DNA of 64,000 bases, taken from positions 124,001 to 188,000 of the forward strand of contig JAFWEJ010000008.1 in assembly GCA_017512985.1 (NCBI GenBank). The letters run 5' to 3'. Position 1 is the stretch's first letter. Every line of letters starts with the position of its first letter. Both the position numbers and the translations under genes were made by a program. This document shows positions 15,574 through 24,357 of this stretch, piece by piece. The notes under the pieces are model-generated. The model was not told the origin of the DNA. It saw only the letters and a list, made by a program, of their open reading frames with translations, and ran no database searches. The stretch is from Clostridia bacterium (GTDB taxonomy: Bacteria; Bacillota; Clostridia; Christensenellales; Aristaeellaceae).

Positions 15574-16977
15574 ATGAAGAAAATACTTGTGCTTGTCCTG
15601 TTGGCTGCCTGTCTGCTGTATACTGCCGCAGGCGCGTCGCCTGCCATCACGGACGGTGAAACGACCGGCTGGATCGGAGAGAGCAATTTTCTGTTCCTGC
15701 AGAATTCCGGCGGAATGACAGCGCAGCTGTCCATGGAGATTAACGATGTGCTCCTGTTCACGGAAGACGAGCTTCTTTGCCTGGCGGGAAACCGGCAGAT
15801 CATTGCGGTGAAGAAGAACGGATCCGGCAGCAGGATTGTTGAGAACGCGGATCTCAGCCTGCTGAACGAACAGCAGCTGACGCCGGAAGACGGGGTGCTG
15901 AGCCTGCAGGGCCGGCAGATTTCCACGTCAGCATGCGCGGCGGCGACTGACGGCAAGTATATATACTATGTGGAGCAGAACGGCCCGGAGTCTTTTGTTC
16001 TGCGTACGGCAACCGTCCAGGAGCATGCCGGAACAGTCATGCCCCGGAGCAGAGATGAGTATGCGCTGGCGTGTTCGGGCAGATATGTTGCGGAACCGCT
16101 GAGCATGACAGTAACCCGTGAAGCGCTTGTACTAACCGGGAAGAACCACCAGGTTACGGTTATGAACCTGCTGACCGGAGAAAGCACCGTCTGCCACGCC
16201 ACCAGCGAACAGACAGCGGCAGCGTGCATGCAGGGCGGCGTGCTTTACCGCTATCAGATAACCGAAGACCAGCGTTACATCCTGGAATCGGCAACGGCCC
16301 TGGCGGCACCCACTCCGGTTCCCACACAGACTCCCTCGCCGACTCCCGCGCCCAGGCCGACGCCAACTCCGCACAGATATACGGATGACGACGGGACGAT
16401 CCATTACGGCGCATACGGAAGGACAGTCCGGAAGATCCAACAGAGGCTGCAGGATCTCGGCTATCCGATCACCAGGATTGATGGAAAATACGGTGATGAG
16501 ACCCAGCTGGCAATCAATCTGTTCTGTGACGCAATCCGGGTCAGGGAGCATAATTACATTACGAAGAGAGTGCAGAACAAGCTGTTTGCCAAGAACGCAC
16601 CGAATTATGATCCGTATCTCCCGCTGAAAGTGGGCGACCGGGGCGTAAGTGTTCTGTATATGCAGGCAAGGCTGAAAGAACTGGGATACAATCCGGGAAA
16701 GCTTGACGGCGTCTACGGCAAAAACACAGTTGCCGCGGTTGCGCTTTTCCAGAAAGACTTCGGCATAAAAATCGGGAAGAAGGAGAAACCCGGCGAAGTG
16801 GCTTCCCATGAGATGCTGGAGCTGCTGTATTCGCCTGATCCCAAGCCTTATCCCACAGTTACACCCACCGCGACTCCGACGGCGACTCCGACGGCAACGC
16901 CGACTCCGACGGCGACTCCGACGGCAACGCCGACTCCGACGCCGACTGTGCCGCCCGCGTCGCAGACCGATCTGTGA
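15574..16977 (+). CDS. Secreted protein with two peptidoglycan-binding domains and Thr-Pro repeats
   Basis: The 467-residue product has a signal peptide (1-22), a beta-rich N-terminal domain (about 25-245) that resembles a small propeller-type sensor, and a Pro-rich linker (TPVPTQTPSPTPAP). Two PG_binding_1 domains follow: GRTVRKIQQRLQDLGYP...DGKYGDET and RGVSVLYMQARLKELGYNPGKLDGVYGKNT. The C-terminus is TPTATPTAT repeats, likely a wall-spanning or glycosylated stretch. The start follows GGAGGAGATAGAAA. No hydrolase domain is visible, so it probably only binds the wall. Confidence 0.85.
   Translation: MKKILVLVLLAACLLYTAAGASPAITDGETTGWIGESNFLFLQNSGGMTAQLSMEINDVLLFTEDELLCLAGNRQIIAVKKNGSGSRIVENADLSLLNEQQLTPEDGVLSLQGRQISTSACAAATDGKYIYYVEQNGPESFVLRTATVQEHAGTVMPRSRDEYALACSGRYVAEPLSMTVTREALVLTGKNHQVTVMNLLTGESTVCHATSEQTAAACMQGGVLYRYQITEDQRYILESATALAAPTPVPTQTPSPTPAPRPTPTPHRYTDDDGTIHYGAYGRTVRKIQQRLQDLGYPITRIDGKYGDETQLAINLFCDAIRVREHNYITKRVQNKLFAKNAPNYDPYLPLKVGDRGVSVLYMQARLKELGYNPGKLDGVYGKNTVAAVALFQKDFGIKIGKKEKPGEVASHEMLELLYSPDPKPYPTVTPTATPTATPTATPTPTATPTATPTPTPTVPPASQTDL
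16866..16951 (+). repeat. Coding repeat of ACTCCGACGGC/ACGCCG units
   Basis: Near-perfect 6-12-bp units encode Thr-Pro-Thr-Ala at the C-terminus of the peptidoglycan-binding protein. Slippage would change length in steps of two residues and keep the frame. Confidence 0.7.
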
Positions 16978-16985
16978 TAAAACTC

Positions 16986-17021
16986 AAACAGCGGCTTCTT
17001 TCATTACAGAAGCCGCTGTTT
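16986..17021. terminator. Bidirectional terminator between convergent genes
   Basis: The stem AAACAGCGGCTTCT / AGAAGCCGCTGTTT (16986-16999 and 17008-17021) is followed on the plus strand by TTTCT. Its 8-nt loop contains the stop codon of the minus-strand FAD-dependent dehydrogenase gene. Confidence 0.85.
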
Positions 17022-18608
17022 TTCTATTGCCCTGAGAGCCGCGGTGATGCCGTCTGCAGCCGCTGAAACGATGCCGCCTGCATAACCGGCGCCTTCTCCG
17101 ACAGGATACAGTCCGCGTATGTCCTCTGCTTCCCCGAGCGCGTTGCGGAGAATACGGACGGGGGAAGATGAACGGGTTTCAGGACCGGTCAGGACAGCTT
17201 CCGGATCCGCGAATCCGGTCAGCTGGGCGTTCATTGCCCGAATGCCCTTCTTCAGGTCTTCGATGATCCAGGCAGGAAGCACCGCGCGCAGGTCTGCCGG
17301 AACCACGCCGGGCCGGTAAGAGGGAAGGATTTCCCCGAAAGCGGAAGATCCGCGGCCTTCCAGAAAATCACCGACTCGCTGCGCCGGGGCGATAAAACCG
17401 CCGCCGCCTGCCCGGAAAGCAGCCTTTTCAATGCTTCGCTGAAGAATAAAGCCGGCCAGCGGATGCTCGTCACCGAAATCTTCCGGCCTGACTCCGACCA
17501 GCAAGGCGGAATTGCTGTTCCATCCGTCCCTGGCGTGGAAACTCATGCCATTGGTGACAATTCCGCCCGGCTGGGACGCAGCGGCAATCACTTCACCGCC
17601 GGGGCACATACAGAATGTGTAGACACCCCGCCCGTCCGGAGTGTGGCAGATGAGTTTATAGGAAGCCGCGCCCAGCGCGGGATGGCCGGCAAAGGCACCG
17701 TACTGGGACCGGTCAATGAAAGCCCGCGTATGTTCGATCCGCACGCCCATGGCAAACGGTTTCTGTTCCATGCGAAGCCCCTGGCTGAACAGGGACTGCA
17801 CTGTATCCCTCGCGGAATGACCGATGCAGAGCAGGATCGTATCCGTCAGGAATTCCCGGCGGGTTCCTTTACAGGAGAGGACAGCGCCTTCGATATGGCC
17901 GCCCCGGAGAATCAGTTCTTCCAGCCGGGTTTCAAAAAGGACAGTACCGCCAAGGCTTATGATTTCATTCCGGATGGATGAGACGACGCCTTTCAGGCGG
18001 TCGGTACCGATATGCGGTTTCTGGTCAATGAGGATTTCTTCCGGGGCTCCGTGAGCCACAAAAGTTTCCAGAATATGCCTGACATGCGGGCTTTTGATGC
18101 CGCAGGTCAGCTTGCCGTCCGAGAACGCGCCTGCGCCGCCTTCCCCAAACTGGACATTTGAATCCGGATCCAGCCTGCCGCTTTCCTGCAGTGCAGAGAC
18201 ATCCTGCGTGCGGGCATCCACGGTTTTTCCGCGGTCAATGAGTACCGGGTTTGCGCCGGCCCGCGCAAGGGTAAGCGCCGCAAACAGGCCGGCGGGCCCC
18301 ATTCCCACCACGAGGGGCGGCCGGCCCGATTCAGGATTCGCAATGCGTGGCTCATAACTGTTTTTTTGATTATCAGAGACGCGTGAAAGATTCCTGTTAT
18401 GGCGTAAAGCTGAGTTTTCGTCTTTCAGGGAAAGATCCACAGACAGGACAAAATGGACGTTCTGCTTATCGCGGGCGTCAACGCTGCGGCGGGAGATACG
18501 GAAAAAAAACAGCTGATCGGGCGCCAGCCGGAGTTTTTTCAGCAGAACGGAACGGAGGGAGTCCTCCGTGTAATCCAGGGGCACATTCAGGTTGATCAGT
18601 CGGAGCAT
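17004..18608 (-). CDS. FAD-dependent dehydrogenase, uncharacterised family (K07137-like)
   Basis: The 534-residue cytoplasmic protein starts with a small alpha/beta domain (about 1-95, with RRSVDARDKQNVHFV) and continues with a dinucleotide-binding domain, PLVVGMGPAGLFAALTLARAG. The family motifs NVQFGEGGAGAFSDGKL, GVRIEHTRAFID and the C-terminal GEGAGYAGGIVSAAADG are clear. The reaction is not known; a role as an NAD(P)/FAD oxidoreductase is inferred. Its start overlaps truA by 13 nt and it ends the ecf operon. A shorter relative is encoded at 52493-53866. Confidence 0.85.
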   Translation of the reverse strand: MLRLINLNVPLDYTEDSLRSVLLKKLRLAPDQLFFFRISRRSVDARDKQNVHFVLSVDLSLKDENSALRHNRNLSRVSDNQKNSYEPRIANPESGRPPLVVGMGPAGLFAALTLARAGANPVLIDRGKTVDARTQDVSALQESGRLDPDSNVQFGEGGAGAFSDGKLTCGIKSPHVRHILETFVAHGAPEEILIDQKPHIGTDRLKGVVSSIRNEIISLGGTVLFETRLEELILRGGHIEGAVLSCKGTRREFLTDTILLCIGHSARDTVQSLFSQGLRMEQKPFAMGVRIEHTRAFIDRSQYGAFAGHPALGAASYKLICHTPDGRGVYTFCMCPGGEVIAAASQPGGIVTNGMSFHARDGWNSNSALLVGVRPEDFGDEHPLAGFILQRSIEKAAFRAGGGGFIAPAQRVGDFLEGRGSSAFGEILPSYRPGVVPADLRAVLPAWIIEDLKKGIRAMNAQLTGFADPEAVLTGPETRSSSPVRILRNALGEAEDIRGLYPVGEGAGYAGGIVSAAADGITAALRAIEKQRLL

Positions 18609-19396
18609 GTCGTTTCTTCCTCATGCCAGCGTAAAGACGCGGGATCAGTGAACGCCTGATCGGGATAAAAGACTTTGGTCAGTTCAAGGCCGTGGGCAGG
18701 AGCGGTCATGCCGAGGGCAAGCCGGTCAAGCGTATCAAAAGCCCTTGTGAAAGCATCCGGGCAGAGTCTGCCCAGGCCGATCTCCGCAACGGTGCCGGCA
18801 ATGATCCGGACCATGTTGTACAGGAACGCGTCGCCGCTGACCGTCAGGGTCCATTCATTTCCGCTGACAGAAAGCTCCGCGGAACGAAGGGTGCGGACCG
18901 TGGTCTTCGCGGTGCCGCCGGCGGCCTGAAACGCCGCGAAATCATGGCTGCCGGGCAGGGTCAGCAGGGCCTCACGCACAGGCTTCTCATCCAGAGGGAC
19001 AGGGATATGCCAATGTGTGTTCCTGCGCATCGCGCTGCCATGACGGGCATTCCAGATCCTGTAGGTATAGATCTTGCCGGAGGTCAGGAAACGCGCGTGG
19101 AAACTTTCGGGGACCTCCCTGCCTTCCAGCACCCGGATATCCGGCGGGAGCATGGTGTTCAGCACAAAGGGATATTTATCCGGCGGGATCGGGCAGTCCG
19201 TATCAAAATGAACCTTCTGGTCCAGCGCGTGGACGCCGGCGTCGGTCCGTGAAGCACCGGTCACAGAGACCGGATGGCCGCAGGCAGAAGAAAGCGCCTC
19301 CTCCAGCACCTGCTGGACAGCCAGGCCGTTAATCTGGCGCTGCCAGCCGGCATAGGCGGTGCCGTCATATTCCACTGTCAGCAGGATCCGCTTCAA
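18596..19396 (-). CDS. truA: tRNA pseudouridine(38-40) synthase
   Basis: This 266-residue enzyme converts uridines 38-40 in the tRNA anticodon arm to pseudouridine. The catalytic Asp is D52 in GASRTDAGVHA; FHARF and the C-terminal FLYNMVRIIAGT are also present. The length is typical (about 245-270). It begins with a 4-nt ATGA overlap on ecfT, an arrangement that is common in Firmicutes where truA follows the ecf genes. Confidence 0.95.
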   Translation of the reverse strand: MKRILLTVEYDGTAYAGWQRQINGLAVQQVLEEALSSACGHPVSVTGASRTDAGVHALDQKVHFDTDCPIPPDKYPFVLNTMLPPDIRVLEGREVPESFHARFLTSGKIYTYRIWNARHGSAMRRNTHWHIPVPLDEKPVREALLTLPGSHDFAAFQAAGGTAKTTVRTLRSAELSVSGNEWTLTVSGDAFLYNMVRIIAGTVAEIGLGRLCPDAFTRAFDTLDRLALGMTAPAHGLELTKVFYPDQAFTDPASLRWHEEETTCSD

Positions 19397-20196
19397 AGGA
19401 ATATTCCCTCCAGTATGATCAGCGCGAGCAGCGCAGCCATAACGCCGCAGGCGATCCAGTCGTTCTTTGTGATTTTCAGGACGCGCAGACGCGTCCGGCC
19501 GTCCCCGCCGTGATAGCAGCGGCTTTCCATGGCCATGGCAAGGTCTCCCGCACGGCGGAACGCGCTGACAAACAGCGGGACCAGGAGCGGCACCATCGCT
19601 TTCGCGCGGGAGATCAGGTTTCCGCTTTCAAAATCTGCGCCGCGAGCCATCTGGGCTTTCATGATCTTATCCGTTTCCTCCAGCAGCGTCGGAATGAAAC
19701 GGAGGGCAATGGTCATCATCATGGCGAGCTCATGGGCAGGGAAATGGATTTTTTTCAGCGGTGTGAGCAGCAGCTCAATGCCGTCGGACAGGGAGACCGG
19801 GGAGGTGGTCAGGGTCAGCAGACTTGTGCCGATGACCAGGAAGACCAGCCGCAGGGAATAGAAGGCAGCCTGCAGGAAGCCTTCTTTCGTGATGCGTATG
19901 ATCCAGAATTCCACCCAGAGCGTGTCGCCGGCGGTGAAGAACAGATTCAGCAGGAAGGTCAGGATGATGATCAGGCGAAGCGGTTTCAGGCCGCGCAGCA
20001 GCATCCGGAAAGGCACATTGGCCAGCCGGGATGTCAGCCAGACGAAGCCCAGGATGAGCGCGTAACCGGCAAAGGTTTTCGCCATGAACACCGCGACGAT
20101 GAAAACGATCGTGAGGATCAGCTTGATCCGGGGATCCAGGCGGTGGACGCGGCTGTCCACGGGATAATACTGGCCCATGGTGATGTTGTTCAGCAC
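19393..20196 (-). CDS. ecfT: ECF transporter transmembrane component EcfT
   Basis: This 267-residue scaffold protein couples ATP hydrolysis by EcfA1/A2 to S components such as FolT. Several membrane helices are visible between residues 25 and 125, followed by a cytoplasmic coupling region with the two X-R-X motifs QMARGADF and MESRCYHGG that dock into the ATPases. A last helix ends the protein. The GTG at 20196 is chosen because it follows GGAGGGATCCGC; upstream residues in frame are not family-like. It overlaps ecfA2 by 7 nt. Confidence 0.93.
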   Translation of the reverse strand: MLNNITMGQYYPVDSRVHRLDPRIKLILTIVFIVAVFMAKTFAGYALILGFVWLTSRLANVPFRMLLRGLKPLRLIIILTFLLNLFFTAGDTLWVEFWIIRITKEGFLQAAFYSLRLVFLVIGTSLLTLTTSPVSLSDGIELLLTPLKKIHFPAHELAMMMTIALRFIPTLLEETDKIMKAQMARGADFESGNLISRAKAMVPLLVPLFVSAFRRAGDLAMAMESRCYHGGDGRTRLRVLKITKNDWIACGVMAALLALIILEGIFL

Positions 20197-21053
20197 GCGG
20201 ATCCCTCCTTCCAGAGGCGGAGCAGCTGTTCCTTCAGCTCTTCCGGCCTGAACAGGTCGGCGGGCAGATCGTAGCCTTTCGCGCGCAGACAGGCGCACAG
20301 ACGTGCGGCGTCCGGTACATCCAGCCCGATGGACGTCATCATATCCTCCCGGGAGAAAATATCCCTGGGCGTTCCTTCCGCGACGATCTTTCCTTCGCTC
20401 ATCACGACCAGGCGTGTGGCGAGGCGCGCCATATCATCCATACTGTGGGAGACCATGAGGATAGTGACATGCTCCCGGCCATGCAGTTCCTCCAGCATGG
20501 TGAGGATCTTGTCACGGCCCCGGGGATCCAGGCCGGCAGTGGGCTCGTCCAGAATCAGGACGGAGGGGCGCATGGCGAGGACGCCGGCGATGGCGACGCG
20601 GCGCATCTGGCCGCCGGAGAGCTCAAAGGGGCTCCGTTCGGCATATTTGTCATAGTCGAGATGAACGCAGTCCATTGCGTAGCGGACCCGCTCCTTGATA
20701 TCGTCTGCGGAGAGTCCCTGGTTTTTCGGACCGAAGGCGATGTCTTTCGCAACGGTTTCCTCAAAAAGCTGGTATTCAGGATACTGGAAGACCAGTCCGA
20801 TCCGCTGGCGCAGCGCGCGGCGGTTTACATGTTCGCCGTTCAGGTCTTCTCCGTCGATAAAGACCTGGCCGGATGTGGGTTTGAGGAGGCCGTTCAGATG
20901 CTGAACAAGGGTGGATTTTCCGCTGCCGGTATGGCCGATGATGCCGACAAACTCGCCGTCCTCAATGCGGAAGGAAACGTCGTCCAGGGCGACGGTGCGC
21001 AGGGCGCTGCCCTCGGAATAGCAATGCGTCAGGTGGCTTACTTCAATGGGCAC
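20190..21053 (-). CDS. ecfA2: ECF transporter ATP-binding protein EcfA2
   Basis: This 287-residue ATPase has Walker A GHTGSGKST (40-48), Q-loop VFQYPEYQLFE, signature ELSGGQMRR and Walker B VLILDEPTAGLDP. The phrase YPEYQLFEETV marks the A2 type. It pairs with EcfA1 below EcfT. Its start overlaps the end of ecfA1 by 16 nt. Confidence 0.93.
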   Translation of the reverse strand: MPIEVSHLTHCYSEGSALRTVALDDVSFRIEDGEFVGIIGHTGSGKSTLVQHLNGLLKPTSGQVFIDGEDLNGEHVNRRALRQRIGLVFQYPEYQLFEETVAKDIAFGPKNQGLSADDIKERVRYAMDCVHLDYDKYAERSPFELSGGQMRRVAIAGVLAMRPSVLILDEPTAGLDPRGRDKILTMLEELHGREHVTILMVSHSMDDMARLATRLVVMSEGKIVAEGTPRDIFSREDMMTSIGLDVPDAARLCACLRAKGYDLPADLFRPEELKEQLLRLWKEGSAC

Positions 21054-21883
21054 AGATTTTCCACCTCCTCCGCAAGTTCCTCCACGGTCAGGATTCCCGG
21101 GCGCAGCGGCATGCCGGCTTCGCGAAGTTCACCCGCAAGGGCTGTCATATGGGGAACGTCCAGGTGCATCTCCCGCATCTCGTCCACACGGTCAAAGACT
21201 TCAGCCGGCGTGCCGGAAAGGCGGATAACGCCGTCTGTGACGACAAGCACCCGGTCCGCAAGCGCCGCTTCTTCCATAAAATGCGTGATCCAGACGACTG
21301 TGATGCCTTTCTGCCGGTTCAGGGAACGAATCGTTTCAAGGACTTCTTTCCGTCCGGAGGGATCCAGCATGGCGGTCGCCTCATCCGCGATGATCACGGA
21401 TGGTTCCATGGCCAGGATTCCGGCGATCGCAACACGCTGTTTCTGGCCGCCGGACAGCATATGAGGCGCCTTATCCGCACAGGCGCTCATGCGGACGGCA
21501 GAAAGAGCGCTTTCAATGCGCGGGATCATCTCTTCCGTGGGAACCCCCAGGTTTTCCAGTCCGAAGGCAACGTCTTCCTTAACGACGGTCGCGACGATCT
21601 GATTGTCCGGATTCTGGAAAATCATACCGGCACGACGGCGGATTTCCCAGACGAGCTTCTCTTCCCGGGTGTTGTATCCGCAGACGACGACATTGCCTTC
21701 TGTCGGGATATACAGCGCGTTCAGCAGTTTTGCCAGGGTTGATTTTCCGGAACCGTTGTGGCCGAGCACAGCGACAAATTCGCCGGGCTGAATGACAGCG
21801 GATACGCCGGAAAGAGCAGGCGACGCCTGCTCTTCGTAGGAATAAGATACATTGTTCAGCTGAACGCGGGAATCAGAACGCAT
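21038..21883 (-). CDS. ecfA1: ECF transporter ATP-binding protein EcfA1
   Basis: This 281-residue ATPase has Walker A GHNGSGKST (41-49), Q-loop IFQNPDNQIVATVV (the A1 type), signature LSGGQKQR and Walker B VIIADEATAMLDP. The ATG at 21883 is preceded by GGAGGTTTCATATTA; its A is also the last base of the preceding TAA stop (TAATG). It is the shared energizing ATPase for all vitamin S components in the cell, including the FolT at 3.4 kb. Confidence 0.93.
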   Translation of the reverse strand: MRSDSRVQLNNVSYSYEEQASPALSGVSAVIQPGEFVAVLGHNGSGKSTLAKLLNALYIPTEGNVVVCGYNTREEKLVWEIRRRAGMIFQNPDNQIVATVVKEDVAFGLENLGVPTEEMIPRIESALSAVRMSACADKAPHMLSGGQKQRVAIAGILAMEPSVIIADEATAMLDPSGRKEVLETIRSLNRQKGITVVWITHFMEEAALADRVLVVTDGVIRLSGTPAEVFDRVDEMREMHLDVPHMTALAGELREAGMPLRPGILTVEELAEEVENLCPLK

Positions 21884-22821
21884 TAATATGAAACCTCCAT
21901 GTAATGGATCTGGGGGGAACAGAAGAGGCGGCCGGGCCAGACAGATGTCCCGACGCCCCGGGAAATGAGCAGGTCCACGCGGTTCTCCTTCAGCCATCCG
22001 CTCCTGTAGCGGTCAGGGACATCTTCATCCAGGCCGAGCAGGGGAGAGAAGAAGAGCATCTGGCCTCCGTGGGTGTGACCGAAAAGGCCCAGGTCGAACC
22101 AACCCAGGTTGCCGGACGCATCCGTTGCCAGCTGGGCATCAGGAATGATGGAAGGATTATGGCTGAGAAAAATGACATAATCCTTTGAAGAAACAGCGCG
22201 GGAGACCGCTTTCACGTCCGGATTGCCGGTCTGCAGGTCATCCACACCGGCAATATAGATCTGCCGGGCGCCGATGTGCACGGTCTGGGTTTTGTTTACC
22301 AGCGGGGTCACGCCTGCGTTGGCCATGGCGTCCGTCAGCTGGGTACAGGTGAAGTCTGAATCCCCGCGGTCCGTTTCCCCGATGACGCCGAATATCCCGT
22401 AGCGGGAGTGCAGCGTTCCCTTTTTCTGCAAAGACTGGAAAAAAGCGATCGCTGACTGGTTGTCTGTGGCATAATCGCCGCCGAAGAGGATCAGGTCCGG
22501 ACGGAGGTTGTTGATTCTTGCGACCAGGCGGCTGAGATCCCCGTCTGAGAACCAGAAGCCGTAGTGGATGTCGCTCAGGTAAACAATGCGGAGATTGTTG
22601 GCTTCGGCAGGGAGATCGTCCGCTTTCAGCTTTACTTTTTCTGTCTGGAGCAGGCGCGCCTCGATGAAAGGATAGCAGAAGAGCAGGACAGCCAGAACAG
22701 CCAGAACAATTATGCCGAGCCTGCGGCGGCGGTTTTTCACCTGGTGCTTTCCGCGGCGGAAGGAAGAAGAGGAGGACTGCCACGAAGCGGACGAAACATG
22801 TTTGCCGCGGTAGGTATTCAT
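21883..22821 (-). CDS. Membrane-anchored metallophosphoesterase (YkuE-like)
   Basis: The 312-residue product has a Ser/Arg-rich cytoplasmic N-terminus, one membrane helix (about 38-56) and a calcineurin-like phosphoesterase domain outside. Metal-binding motifs are YLSDIHYG, FGGDYATDN, FLSHNPS and FGHTHGGQ. The usual GNHD motif is replaced by GETDRGDS, so the acid/base His after GN is missing or shifted and activity should not be assumed. The start is the ATG at 22821 after AAGGAGATGGCAGCGA. It leads the ecf-truA operon; a link in function is not obvious. Confidence 0.85.
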   Translation of the reverse strand: MNTYRGKHVSSASWQSSSSSFRRGKHQVKNRRRRLGIIVLAVLAVLLFCYPFIEARLLQTEKVKLKADDLPAEANNLRIVYLSDIHYGFWFSDGDLSRLVARINNLRPDLILFGGDYATDNQSAIAFFQSLQKKGTLHSRYGIFGVIGETDRGDSDFTCTQLTDAMANAGVTPLVNKTQTVHIGARQIYIAGVDDLQTGNPDVKAVSRAVSSKDYVIFLSHNPSIIPDAQLATDASGNLGWFDLGLFGHTHGGQMLFFSPLLGLDEDVPDRYRSGWLKENRVDLLISRGVGTSVWPGRLFCSPQIHYMEVSY

Positions 22822-22875
22822 TCGCTGCCATCTCCTTCCTGAATAATCGTCAGCAATTGACTGCACAACAGAAAT

Positions 22876-22903
22876 ATTATACACTAAATCCGTGATTCTT
22901 CAA
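22876..22903 (-). promoter_or_regulatory. Promoter of the phosphoesterase-ecf-truA operon
   Basis: On the minus strand: TTGAAG (22903-22898), 16-nt spacer, TATAAT (22881-22876), 54 nt before the start codon. It lies in the 98-nt divergent gap. Confidence 0.7.
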
Positions 22904-22919
22904 GGACTGGAGCGAGAAT

Positions 22920-23534
22920 ATGAGTAAGCCTGAATACACCATGCTTCCCCCTTCCACCCTGCTGTGCCCGACCCCGGTCGTACTGGTCAGCAGCGCTGAT
23001 CCGAAACAACCGGAAAAGCCTGACATGGTTACGGTCGCCTGGGCCGGGACTGTCAATTCAGAACCGCCGATGGTTTCCGTCAGCCTGCGGAAGGACCGCT
23101 GGTCCCACGGCCTGATCACGGCTTCCGGAGAATTTGTCGTGAACCTGGCGGATGAAAAGATTGCAAGAGCCCTGGATTTCTGCGGTGTGCGCAGCGGCAG
23201 GGATACAGACAAGGCGAAGGAAACCGGGCTGGACTATATACCTGCGGACGAGCTTGAAACAGCTCCCGCGGTCGCGGGCGCTCCGCTGAGCCTGTGCTGC
23301 AAGGTGCGCCGGATTCTGGAGCTCGGCAGCCATGACATGTTCATCGGCGAGGTCGTTTCCGTGATGGTGCGGAAAGACCTGCTGGACGCGGACGGAAAAC
23401 TGCATATGGAAAAAGCCGGGCTGATCGCTTACAGCCACGGCCTGTATCAGAAGCTTGGAGACGTGATCGGGTTTTTCGGATGGTCAGTCGCCAGGGAGGA
23501 CGTTTTTGAGCGGCGGATGAGAGACTACCGCTGA
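22920..23534 (+). CDS. Flavin reductase family protein (FMN-binding split barrel)
   Basis: The 204-residue protein has the flavin-reductase-like split barrel: PTPVVLVSS, NMVTVAWAGTV-like (DMVTVAWAG), PPMVSVSLRK, SGEFVVNLAD and HDMFIGEVV. Such proteins bind FMN without covalent attachment and either reduce it or act as small FMN oxidoreductases. The start follows GGAGCGAGAAT. Its last 10 nt overlap the convergent acetyltransferase gene. Confidence 0.88.
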   Translation: MSKPEYTMLPPSTLLCPTPVVLVSSADPKQPEKPDMVTVAWAGTVNSEPPMVSVSLRKDRWSHGLITASGEFVVNLADEKIARALDFCGVRSGRDTDKAKETGLDYIPADELETAPAVAGAPLSLCCKVRRILELGSHDMFIGEVVSVMVRKDLLDADGKLHMEKAGLIAYSHGLYQKLGDVIGFFGWSVAREDVFERRMRDYR

Positions 23535-24157
23535 TCTTTCTCCCAGTCAGAACGGAGCAGCGCGTAAAGCGCTGTGTCCACAAATTCTCCTTTGTTCAGA
23601 ATGCGGCTCCGCAGGATTCCCTCCTTCCGGAAGCCGCTTTTTTCCATAACCCGTCCGCTGGCAGGGTTGCGCACGTCATGCTGCGCCTCCAGGCGGTTGA
23701 CCGGCAGGGAGCGAAAGACGGCGCCTGTCACGGCCTGAAGCGCCTGGGTCGCATATCCGTGATTCCAGTATTCGCGCGAATAACTGTAACCCAGTTCTGC
23801 GGAACGGTTTTCATCGGAATACCATATGAAACCGACCGTCCCGATGACAGTGCCGGTTTCTTTCAGTGTGACGACCCACGAGGAAGGATATCCCGCGCGG
23901 ATCCGGCTGCGCAGAAAGCGGACAAATGATTTTGTTTCCGCAAGGCTGCGGTGAGGTTCCCAGAGGACATACCGCGCCACTTCAGGATCGGAAGCGTAAC
24001 GGAAAATATCCTTCGCATCCTTCATAACCGGTTTGCGGAGAATGAGATCTGCCGTTTCCAGGGTTGGCAGGCGGTAAAAAAAGACAGGCGGGGACATCAT
24101 GCCTTCCCGGCTGTCCGGTTCCGATAAGGACAGAAAGCGATCCCGGAAAAAACTCAT
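23525..24157 (-). CDS. GNAT family N-acetyltransferase (RimJ/RimL type)
   Basis: The 210-residue protein shows the Acetyltransf_3 pattern: LETADLILRKPVMKDAKDIFRYASDPEVARYVLW, GTVGFIW, SAELGYSYSREYWNHGYATQAL (acetyl-CoA binding) and NPASGRVMEKSGFRKEGILR. It probably acetylates a protein N-terminus or a small amine; the substrate is unknown. I chose the ATG at 24157, 10 nt after GGGAGGG; an internal ATG at residue 20 would also fit the family start. Confidence 0.88.
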   Translation of the reverse strand: MSFFRDRFLSLSEPDSREGMMSPPVFFYRLPTLETADLILRKPVMKDAKDIFRYASDPEVARYVLWEPHRSLAETKSFVRFLRSRIRAGYPSSWVVTLKETGTVIGTVGFIWYSDENRSAELGYSYSREYWNHGYATQALQAVTGAVFRSLPVNRLEAQHDVRNPASGRVMEKSGFRKEGILRSRILNKGEFVDTALYALLRSDWEKDQR

Positions 24158-24181
24158 ACAGAACAAACCCTCCCGGGAATG

Positions 24182-24206
24182 AAACGGGCAAAACGCCCGT
24201 TTTTAT
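24182..24206 (+). terminator. Terminator-like hairpin upstream of the SH3b protein gene
   Basis: AAACGGGC / GCCCGTTT (24182-24189 and 24195-24202) is followed by TTATG. It lies in the leader between divergent genes, so on the plus strand it can only stop read-through from the flavin reductase gene. On the minus strand it sits just upstream of the acetyltransferase ribosome binding site. Confidence 0.5.
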
Positions 24207-24278
24207 GATTGATCACGTTTCATCCATTTCGACAGTGCGCGGATGTTTTTCCTTCCGGGAAGCTGAAGCGCAGATCCG

Positions 24279-24307
24279 TTGACAGGAGAGCATGGCAGCG
24301 GTACAAT
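24279..24307 (+). promoter_or_regulatory. Promoter of the large SH3b protein gene
   Basis: TTGACA (24279-24284), 17-nt spacer, TACAAT (24302-24307), 50 nt before the ATG. Confidence 0.85.
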
Positions 24308-24357
24308 ATATAGGAATTTATTTCCAGCACTCATACAAGATTTAGGAGGACCGGATT

